Source of the DNA: an uncultured Prevotellaceae bacterium
GTDB taxonomy: Bacteria; Bacteroidota; Bacteroidia; Bacteroidales; Bacteroidaceae
Direction: 5' to 3'
Assembly (NCBI GenBank): GCA_946644025.1
Contig: CAMPCG010000218.1
Coordinates: 1 to 5,328 of the forward strand
Length of the DNA: 5,328 nt
Shown: one piece after another, positions 1 through 5,328 of the stretch
How the letters are laid out: each line of letters begins with the position of its first letter
How positions within the stretch are numbered: position 1 is the stretch's first letter
Notes under the pieces: generated by a model
What the model was told of the DNA's origin: nothing
The model's database searches: none
The model's input: the letters and a program-made list of their open reading frames with translations, nothing else
Position numbers and translations under genes: made by a program

Positions 1-29
1 GGGGGGGGGGGGGGGGTGGGGGGGGGGGG
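1..29. other. Poly-G tract at the window edge, probable sequencing artefact
   Basis: All bases are G except T at 17. A homopolymer of this length exactly at the end of a sequence is what two-colour Illumina chemistry produces when signal is lost, and such reads can be assembled onto contig ends. Bases 30-103 beyond it hold no gene and no recognisable promoter. Confidence 0.7.
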
Positions 30-58
30 ATTAGTATTTTTTCCTTTACTGGGCGGTG

Positions 59-75
59 GCGGCCTCGCAGGCCGC
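59..75. repeat. Perfect 7-bp hairpin downstream of the operon
   Basis: GCGGCCT (59-65) and AGGCCGC (69-75) pair perfectly around a three-base CGC loop, 60 bases after the stop of the short gene. Its place suits the end of the transcript. On the minus strand the hairpin is followed by CACCGCCC and not by a T tract, so it is not a standard intrinsic terminator. It might still stabilise the RNA 3' end. Confidence 0.45.
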
Positions 76-103
76 ACAATAAACGAAAGGAATGATGGCG
101 TTC

Positions 104-140
104 ACTATAGGGGGTGGGGGGAGAGTGGTGAGGGTTAGGG
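104..140. other. G-rich stretch over the 3' end of the short gene and its downstream spacer
   Basis: The plus strand carries G runs at 110-114, 116-121, 132-134 and 138-140, with spacers of 1, 10 and 3 bases. That is enough for a loose G-quadruplex in the DNA, while the transcript would be C-rich. The last run lies inside the short gene's C-terminal codons. Bases 104-126 also resemble the centre of the palindrome at 5039-5099. Confidence 0.4.
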
Positions 141-767
141 CCCAGCCGCTGCTTTTTTGTTTTTACGATGGAAGCGTATGCCGGGCTTCACCTTCAGATG
201 ATGCATCTGGTCGGTGTCGGTGAAGGAGAAGTTGCACGCCAGGTCGACGAGCTTGCCCTGCTCCACGACGCGGCCGGTGGCCTCGGCCCCGTCGCTGTCG
301 ATGGTGGCCGAGAGATGATGCATGGACAGGAACTTGTAGTGGCACTCGCTCACCTGGGCCTCGACGTTGCCGATGGGCAGCTTGCCTCCCCTCACCCGCC
401 TCATCTGTGCCGTGCGGGGCTTGGAGATGTCGAAGCGGAAGGCGGCACGGCAGGCAATGCGGCCCAGTTCCTTCATGTCCATGATGCGGCCCAGCTGCAG
501 CGAGTCGGTGCTGGCCGTGCCGCTGAGGTACTTGTTGCGCTCATCGATGTCGAAGTGGAAGTCTATGTTGCCGTGGTCGGTGCGCAGGCGTCCGGCGAAG
601 CTCTCCTTCTTGTATACCACGTCGAAGTGGCCGCGGTAGCCTATGCGGCCCACGGCGCGCTGCATCAGACGGTTCTGCACGGCGTCGGAATTGAGCATCG
701 CCGCCGCCACCGCCAGCAAAACGACGATGACAGCGACGATGAAGCCCGTCACTTTCAGCAGTTTCAT
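135..767 (-). CDS. Membrane-anchored TamB/AsmA-like short protein
   Basis: This 210-residue protein has a Lys-containing N-terminus followed by one hydrophobic segment (about residues 7-24), which is a signal anchor or uncleaved signal peptide, so the rest should face the periplasm. The body is polar and beta-rich. The stretch from LSGTASTDSLQLGRI (81-95) through the GNVEAQVS and GRVVEQGKLVDL region (133-176) resembles one internal block of Bacteroidota TamB/AsmA-like proteins, which are normally over 1,000 residues and move phospholipid between membranes. Here only one block exists. The basic tail is RKNKKAAAGP. I chose ATG 767-765, 14 bases after the NRPS stop. A TTG at 785 overlapping that stop would add six residues with no signal-like character. 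The close spacing implies an operon with the NRPS. The family link is by eye, and the function is unknown. Confidence 0.8.
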   Translation of the reverse strand: MKLLKVTGFIVAVIVVLLAVAAAMLNSDAVQNRLMQRAVGRIGYRGHFDVVYKKESFAGRLRTDHGNIDFHFDIDERNKYLSGTASTDSLQLGRIMDMKELGRIACRAAFRFDISKPRTAQMRRVRGGKLPIGNVEAQVSECHYKFLSMHHLSATIDSDGAEATGRVVEQGKLVDLACNFSFTDTDQMHHLKVKPGIRFHRKNKKAAAGP

Positions 768-781
768 TCCTCCAGTAGTCT

Positions 782-3700
782 TCAATCTTCAAAGAATCCA
801 AAGCCGCCAATGGCAGCGAGCATCCGCTCGACATAGTCCCACGAGGTGGGGCTCCAGGAGAAGCCCAGGCGGTAGAGCACCTGCGTGGTGTAGTCGTTGT
901 CGCGCTCCACGTCGGTGGTCTTCTGCCCGTGGGCCATGTCCTGATAGGCCAGCAGCGAGGCCATCTGGCGGGCCTTGCGCGGGTCTTCCTTGGCTGCGTC
1001 CATGACTGCGGCAAAGTCTTCCTGCTCCACGAAGCGAATGCCGTCGGTCACGGTGGTGAGGCCCGTGAGCACGTCGCCGAGGAACTGGCTGTGGATGTTG
1101 TAGGGATGGAAGACGGTACACTCACCCGGCGTCGAGGCAAGCAGGACGATGGCGTGGGCCACCTCGTTGATGGGCGAGAACTCCACGCGCTTGTTGCGCA
1201 TGGCGTAGGGACAGCAGCCTATCATGTTGTAGACCTTGATGCGGCCCATGAACGAGTTGGTGGAGAAGTTGGCCTGGAACTCGCCGTCGGTGCTGCGGGC
1301 GGCAAGGTTGCCCACGCGCATAATCTTAGCGCTGAGACCGCTGCGGGCCACGGCATCGAGAATGAGGCGCTCGGCCATGAACTTCGAGTAGATGTACTTG
1401 TTGCCCATGTACTGGCCCATGTAGAGGCGGCGCTCGGTGAACACCTCGCCCTTCGGCTCGCCGGTCCACAGGCCGCGGGTGCTGGCCGTGGAGACGTGGA
1501 CGAGACGCGCACCCGTCTGGAGGCAGAAGTCGACGCAACGCTGTGCACCGCCGATGTTCACGTCCTCAATCTCCGTGCCCTCGCTGAAGTGCTTCACGAT
1601 GGCGGCGCAGTTGAAGACCGTGCCGATGGATTTACTATCTTCGGAATTACCATTCACGACTTGCTGCACGTCAGATGTGGTAAAGGACGTGACATCGCCC
1701 AGGATGACGTGCAGGCGCTTTCCGAAGAGGGCCTTGAAGGAGTCGGCAAAGTAGTAGTAGAGCAGCGTGCGCAGCCGGCTCTCGGCCTTCTCCTGCGTCT
1801 TGCCGCGCACCATGCAGTAGATGTTCTCGGCGTCGCTGTCGATGAGTTCGCGCAGGATGTGTATGCCGAGGTAGCCCGTGGCGCCCGTCAGCAGGACGTT
1901 GCCAAGCTTCTGCCGCTCGCCCCGTCGGAAGGTGTCGAGGGTGTTGTGCTGCAGGAGGCCGTCGATGGCGCTGTAGTCGAAGGCGGCCACCTCGTCGGCG
2001 GGTGAGCTGCCGGACTCGGGACTGTCGGCATCGCCGGTGATGAGGCGGGCCAGCTGTCGCGGCGTGGGGTTGGCGAAGACGTCGCCGTAGGCCACGTGCA
2101 GTCCGGCCTTGTCGGCCTCGATAATGACGCGGGTGACGACGAGCGACGTGCCGCCCAGCTCGAAGAAGTTGTCGGTGGCTCCCACACGGTCCATCTGCAG
2201 GATGCCGGCAAAGATGTCGCAGAAGGTGCGCTCGGTGTCGTTGGCCGGTGCCACGTAGGCCGAGGTGACGGCCAGCTGCGGCTCGGGCAGGGCCTTCACG
2301 TCGGTCTTGCCGTTGGGCGTCATAGGCATCTCCTTCAGCTGGAGGTAGGCCGTGGGCACCATGTACTGCGTCAGGCTCTTCGATATCTCGGCCTTCAGGG
2401 CGTCGGGGGCAATCTCGCGGTCGGCGGTGTAGTAGGCACAGAGGTGCTCCTTGTCGTTCAGCTTGCGTATGAGTATGACCACCTTCTTCATGCCCGCCAC
2501 CTTCAGCATCACGTTCTCTATCTCGCCCAGCTCTATGCGCAGTCCGCGCAGCTTGATTTGGTGGTCGGTGCGGCCGAGGATGACGACGTTGCCGTCGGGC
2601 AGCCACTTGGCGTAGTCGCCGCTCTTGTAGACGCGCTCGCCGTGATACCGAACGAAGCGTTCGCGGGTCATCTCGTCGAGGTTGTTGTAGCCCCGGGCCA
2701 CGCCGCGGCCGCCAATGTAAAGCTCGCCGACGACACCGGCGGGCAGCTCGTTGCCGTCGCTGTCGACGATGAACTCCTTGACGTTCAGCTGCGGCTTGCC
2801 CACCGTCACCATGGCGGCATGGGTAAGCTCGGCATTGTTCGAGGCCACGGTAATCTCCGTCGGACCGTAGCAGTTGAAGATGCGGGCCTTGGTGACCTTG
2901 CGCATCTGCGAGAGCAGCTGGTCGGAGAACTTCTCGCCGCCGGCACGGCAGATGTCGACGTGGCTGATGGCCTGGCAGAAGTCGTCGCTGGTGAGCCATG
3001 TCTGCCAGCGCGACGGCGTGCCGGAGACCATGTTGACGTGCTGCTCGCTGATGAGCCGTGCCAGGTCGAGCGGGTTGTTGGCCTGCTCCTCGGTGGCGAG
3101 CACAAGCGTCTTGCCGTTGAAGTAGCCCATGCCGATGTCCTGCAGGGCGGCGTCGAACGAAATGGTCGTCACGCTCAGCAAGCGGCGGGCGTCGGTCAGC
3201 ACGGCATTGGCAAAGACATTGGCGGGGTGGCCGTAGAGGTAGTTGCAGATGCCCTCATGGCGCAGCATCACGCCCTTGGGACGGCCTGTCGAGCCGCTGG
3301 TGTAGATGAGGTAGGCGAGGTCGTCGGGGGTTATCTGTGCTGCAACAGTGTTGCAGCTGAGCTGACAGGAGAGCAGCGACTCCACGTCGATGGCCTTGTC
3401 GGCAGGGACGGCAGAGAGGCGGTCGGCGGTGGTGATGATGTAGCGTGCCTCGCTGTCCTCCAGGATGAGCTTCACGCGGTCGGCGGGATACTCGGGGTCG
3501 CAGGGTATGTAGGCGGCCCCGGCCTTCAGCACGCCGAAGAGCGAGAGGATGAGACGGCTGGTGCGGGGCAGGAGCAGGGCCACGCGGTCGCCAGACTTCA
3601 CGCCGCGCTGGCGCAGTCCGTTGGCAATGCGGTTGGTCTGCTCGTCCATCTCCTTATAGGTGAACTTGGCGTCGACGGCTACGAGGGCCTCGTGGTCGGG

Positions 3701-5328
3701 CTGAGTCTGGGCGAAGTGGCCGATACACTCGTGGAAGAACTTGAAGGGAGCCTCGCCCGTGGCCGTCTGCCGCAGGTGCGAGAGTTCCTCCTCCTGCGCC
3801 GGACTGACGATGGAGAGCCCTCTGATTTTACGGTCTATCGACTTACTGTTTACCATTTGTCTGGCCACGGCGACGATGCTCTCGGCCAGGGCACGGCCCA
3901 GACGGTCGGAGTAGAGCGAGTCGTCGTACTGCACGACGACGCCGCGGCTCTCTATCTTGATGTTAATCTTGAACTTCGGCACGTTCAGCTCCAACAGCTC
4001 CTGGCCTACCTTCTTGCCCTTGGCGTGATACTCTGAGAGCACGCCCACCTGGTAGGCGTAGGCGATGGCCGGACGGAAGCCGTAGTCGGCGGCGATGCGG
4101 GCGAAGGGATAGTCCTCGTGGCGCAGGGTCTGGTCGAAGGTCTCGCTGGTGGCGCGCAGGTAGTCGAGCACACTCACGTCGTCGACGCTGAGGCCCAGGG
4201 CGAGCGTATTGACAAACATGCCCACGGTGTCGGCAATGCGGAGGTTGCTGCGGCCGCTGCTCACGGTGCTGAGGTAGACCTCGCGGTTGTTGGTGTAGCG
4301 CGACACGACGTAGGCCGTTGCGGCGAGGAAGAGGGCGGCAGGCGTCAGCTCGTAGCTGCGGCAGAAGGCAGTGGCCTGGTCAAAGTCGGCAGGGCAGACG
4401 GCCTCGCCGATGAAGCCCTGGGCGTCATCCGTGTGGTGCAGGTCGGCGGGAATCTCGCTGGCACCCTCACAGGTCTGAAGCTTCTCGGCGAAGAACTGGC
4501 GGGCCTGGGCGAAGGACTCGCTCTCCTCGGCACGCTGCTGGTCGGCCACGAAGTCCAAGTAGGTGTAGTCCTCGTGCTCCACGGCCTCGCCGTCGAGCGC
4601 AGCGCACAGCTGGCGGATGAAGAGGTCGGCAGAGCCGCCGTCGAAAACCAGGTGATGCACGTCCATGAGCAGGTACACGCCGGTCTCGGTCTTCACAATC
4701 TCGAAGCGGTAGAGCGGAGCCTTCTGCAGGTTGAAGGGCTGCACGAAGTCGTTCTTATAGGTGGCCAGCTGGGCGTCGCTCATCGTGGTGACGGGCACCT
4801 CCACAGCCGTGCTTCCCTCCAGGGTCTGCACTATCACATTGTCCTTGGTGGTGAAGTGGACGCTCAGCTCGGGGTGAGCCTCCACCACGCGCCTGACGGC
4901 GTCGGCCAGCGTCTGGGCATCGGTGCCCTTGGGCCAAGTGAGCAGATAGGGAATGTTGTAGATGGTGGAGGTGGGGTTCTTCAGGCACTCGAAGTACACT
5001 CCCTGCTGGGTATATGACAAAGGAGCAGCCACCCCTTCGGCCCCCGAGGGGGCTACTATAGTTTTGCGGGGAGAGTCTATCGTGTCCCCCTCGGGGGCCT
5101 TCATCATCTCCTTCAGTATCTCGTTCTCTATGCTCTGCAGGGTAGCCGTCTTGACGAGCGACTTCGCGTCGAGGGCCACGCCGAAGCGTTTATTGACGAG
5201 CACGGCGAGCTTGATGGCCGAGATGCTGGTGAGTCCGGCATAGCCCAGGACGGTGGTGATTCCGAAGTCGGTGTTGTTCACGATGCCCGCTATGAGCTCG
5301 TGCAGCTGCTCTTCAAGCACGTTCAGCG
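782..5328 (-). CDS. Non-ribosomal peptide synthetase, C-terminal part: T-C-A-T-R, reductive release (5' partial)
   Basis: This is the last part of a multimodular NRPS, a cytoplasmic assembly line that joins amino acids held as thioesters on phosphopantetheine arms. Residue numbers here count from the GTG at 5320. The visible order is T (about 1-70), C (98-510), A (530-1010), T (1025-1095) and R (1138-1510), ending at TGA 784-782. The frame stays open from 5320 to the window edge (Leu-Asn before the GTG), and the GTG falls inside a carrier domain, so it is not the true start. At least one upstream module is missing. There is no thioesterase or epimerase domain. The terminal NAD(P)-binding reductase implies release as an aldehyde or, after a second reduction, an alcohol. 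Gut bacterial NRPSs of this layout are known to make peptide aldehydes that can cyclise to pyrazinones. The NRPS call is certain; the product is inferred. Confidence 0.97.
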   Translation of the reverse strand, partial: LNVLEEQLHELIAGIVNNTDFGITTVLGYAGLTSISAIKLAVLVNKRFGVALDAKSLVKTATLQSIENEILKEMMKAPEGDTIDSPRKTIVAPSGAEGVAAPLSYTQQGVYFECLKNPTSTIYNIPYLLTWPKGTDAQTLADAVRRVVEAHPELSVHFTTKDNVIVQTLEGSTAVEVPVTTMSDAQLATYKNDFVQPFNLQKAPLYRFEIVKTETGVYLLMDVHHLVFDGGSADLFIRQLCAALDGEAVEHEDYTYLDFVADQQRAEESESFAQARQFFAEKLQTCEGASEIPADLHHTDDAQGFIGEAVCPADFDQATAFCRSYELTPAALFLAATAYVVSRYTNNREVYLSTVSSGRSNLRIADTVGMFVNTLALGLSVDDVSVLDYLRATSETFDQTLRHEDYPFARIAADYGFRPAIAYAYQVGVLSEYHAKGKKVGQELLELNVPKFKINIKIESRGVVVQYDDSLYSDRLGRALAESIVAVARQMVNSKSIDRKIRGLSIVSPAQEEELSHLRQTATGEAPFKFFHECIGHFAQTQPDHEALVAVDAKFTYKEMDEQTNRIANGLRQRGVKSGDRVALLLPRTSRLILSLFGVLKAGAAYIPCDPEYPADRVKLILEDSEARYIITTADRLSAVPADKAIDVESLLSCQLSCNTVAAQITPDDLAYLIYTSGSTGRPKGVMLRHEGICNYLYGHPANVFANAVLTDARRLLSVTTISFDAALQDIGMGYFNGKTLVLATEEQANNPLDLARLISEQHVNMVSGTPSRWQTWLTSDDFCQAISHVDICRAGGEKFSDQLLSQMRKVTKARIFNCYGPTEITVASNNAELTHAAMVTVGKPQLNVKEFIVDSDGNELPAGVVGELYIGGRGVARGYNNLDEMTRERFVRYHGERVYKSGDYAKWLPDGNVVILGRTDHQIKLRGLRIELGEIENVMLKVAGMKKVVILIRKLNDKEHLCAYYTADREIAPDALKAEISKSLTQYMVPTAYLQLKEMPMTPNGKTDVKALPEPQLAVTSAYVAPANDTERTFCDIFAGILQMDRVGATDNFFELGGTSLVVTRVIIEADKAGLHVAYGDVFANPTPRQLARLITGDADSPESGSSPADEVAAFDYSAIDGLLQHNTLDTFRRGERQKLGNVLLTGATGYLGIHILRELIDSDAENIYCMVRGKTQEKAESRLRTLLYYYFADSFKALFGKRLHVILGDVTSFTTSDVQQVVNGNSEDSKSIGTVFNCAAIVKHFSEGTEIEDVNIGGAQRCVDFCLQTGARLVHVSTASTRGLWTGEPKGEVFTERRLYMGQYMGNKYIYSKFMAERLILDAVARSGLSAKIMRVGNLAARSTDGEFQANFSTNSFMGRIKVYNMIGCCPYAMRNKRVEFSPINEVAHAIVLLASTPGECTVFHPYNIHSQFLGDVLTGLTTVTDGIRFVEQEDFAAVMDAAKEDPRKARQMASLLAYQDMAHGQKTTDVERDNDYTTQVLYRLGFSWSPTSWDYVERMLAAIGGFGFFED
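791..1909 (-). other. Terminal thioester reductase (R) domain
   Basis: Residues 1138-1510, an extended short-chain dehydrogenase/reductase fold. The nucleotide-binding motif TGATGYLG lies at 1145-1152 (GxxGxxG). The active-site serine/threonine segment VHVSTAST is at 1274-1281. The catalytic YxxxK pair is Tyr1309 and Lys1313 (YIYSK), followed by the typical FMAE. These residues argue for NAD(P)H-dependent hydride transfer to the thioester rather than a Dieckmann-type redox-inactive R* domain. The domain ends two residues before the stop codon, so nothing follows it. Confidence 0.93.
2036..2248 (-). other. Carrier (T/PCP) domain of the terminal module
   Basis: Residues 1025-1095. The canonical motif NFFELGGTSLVVTRVI places the phosphopantetheine serine at Ser1059. 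It holds the finished peptidyl thioester that the reductase releases. A phosphopantetheinyl transferase is needed to activate it; none is encoded in the window. A polar linker rich in Ser, Asp and Glu (about 1096-1112) separates it from the reductase. Confidence 0.95.
2291..3733 (-). other. Adenylation (A) domain, specificity unassigned
   Basis: Residues 530-1010. Core motifs are intact: A3 YTSGSTGRPKG (673-683), A5 NCYGPTE (816-822), A7 YKSGDYAKWLPDG (898-910), A8 GRTDHQIKLRGLRIELGEIE (916-935), and A10 PMTPNGKTD (999-1007) with catalytic Lys1005. It activates one amino acid as the aminoacyl-AMP and loads the next T domain. Aligned by eye to the phenylalanine-activating GrsA domain, the ten binding-pocket positions read D723, A724, Q727, S770, C791, A793, C817, V825, A826, K1005. 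Asp723 fits binding of an alpha-amino acid. I do not recognise the code, and S770 is the least certain position. Confidence 0.95.
3791..5029 (-). other. Condensation (C) domain
   Basis: Residues 98-510. The C1-like start LSYTQQGVYF lies at 101-110. The catalytic motif HHLVFDGGS is at 222-230, with His223 as the expected second histidine and Asp227 present (HHxxxDG). MFVNTLAL at 368-375 matches the conserved C5 region. It should form the peptide bond between the donor on the first T domain and the amino acid on the second. No epimerisation domain precedes it here, so an L-type donor is the simplest reading, but the subtype cannot be fixed by eye. Confidence 0.93.
5039..5099 (-). repeat. 61-bp palindromic element within the NRPS T-C linker
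   Basis: Bases 5039-5052 (GGCCCCCGAGGGGG) and 5086-5099 (CCCCCTCGGGGGCC) are perfect 14-bp inverted repeats. Pairing continues inward imperfectly through AC/GT (5055-5056 with 5082-5083) and ATAG/CTAT (5058-5061 with 5077-5080), leaving a 15-base loop. Each arm is itself nearly self-complementary. The element encodes residues 75-94 of the NRPS, a low-complexity stretch between the first T and the C domain, and keeps the frame open. It has the look of an interspersed palindromic repeat; whether it occurs elsewhere in the genome cannot be seen here. Confidence 0.8.
5111..5328 (-). other. Carrier (T/PCP) domain of the preceding module, N-terminus cut by window edge
   Basis: Residues 1-70 form a four-helix carrier domain whose first helix begins at or beyond the edge. 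The attachment motif reads GLTSISAIKL, with Ser32 as the predicted phosphopantetheine site. The usual second glycine (GG-x-S) is replaced by Leu. The following helix (AVLVNKRFGV) is typical of carrier domains. It would deliver the upstream aminoacyl or peptidyl group to the C domain that follows. Confidence 0.85.

Noticed and set aside
30..80. Intrinsic terminator built on the 59-75 hairpin
   Set aside because: Neither strand has a T tract directly after the stem; the T run at 37-42 is an A run in the direction of transcription.
102..112. TCACTATAGGG, identical to the last 11 bases of the phage T7 promoter
   Set aside because: The upstream half (TAATACGAC) is absent, so it is not a T7 promoter or clear vector sequence; the match is better explained by the shared motif with 5055-5076 or by chance.
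135..140. TTAGGG telomere-like hexamer
   Set aside because: Only one unit is present and it contains the reverse complement of the short gene's TAA stop.
3339..3357. Perfect 8-bp hairpin GCTGCAAC-AGT-GTTGCAGC
   Set aside because: It lies in the variable loop before motif A3 of the A domain, with no T tract or regulatory setting; short hairpins of this kind occur by chance in a 5-kb window.
2096..4036. Long plus-strand open frame of 646 codons, with others at 929-2005 and 4118-5017
   Set aside because: They run antisense through conserved NRPS domains and translate to low-complexity Val/Gly/Ala/His-rich protein, the usual shadow of a GC-rich gene.
5318..5320. GTG as the start codon of the NRPS
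   Set aside because: The frame is open upstream to the window edge and the GTG lies within a carrier domain, so the gene continues beyond the window.

Overview
The window is almost entirely filled by two genes read on the minus strand, in the order large gene then small gene. The DNA is GC-rich (roughly 60% by eye). The style of the proteins, namely a gut-type NRPS with a terminal reductase and a short TamB/AsmA-like anchored protein, suggests a member of the Bacteroidota, probably an intestinal Bacteroidales. This is inference, since no rRNA or marker gene is present. The homopolymeric G tract at bases 1-29 and an NRPS still open at base 5328 suggest the window is a whole short metagenomic contig or the end of one.

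Bases 782-5328 (minus) hold the C-terminal 1,514 residues of a non-ribosomal peptide synthetase. The domain order is carrier (T, end of the preceding module), condensation (C), adenylation (A), carrier (T) and thioester reductase (R). All core motifs needed for activity can be read, so this appears to be a working termination module. It would release its product reductively, most simply as a peptide aldehyde. The gene's true start and at least one more adenylating module lie beyond the right edge.

Bases 135-767 (minus) follow after 14 bases and encode a 210-residue protein with one N-terminal membrane segment and a stretch resembling a single block of the large TamB/AsmA-like envelope proteins. 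The two genes are almost certainly co-transcribed. The small protein may belong with the peptide product (envelope placement, export or protection) or be a passenger; the sequence does not decide.

Bases 1-134 carry no gene. They hold the poly-G end, a perfect 7-bp hairpin, and a G-rich stretch whose core resembles the loop of a second element. That second element is a 61-bp near-perfect palindrome (5039-5099) lying in frame inside the linker between the first T domain and the C domain. It looks like an interspersed palindromic repeat accommodated in the coding sequence and is the most unusual DNA-level feature here. No promoter, tRNA, rRNA, CRISPR array or transposase was seen.
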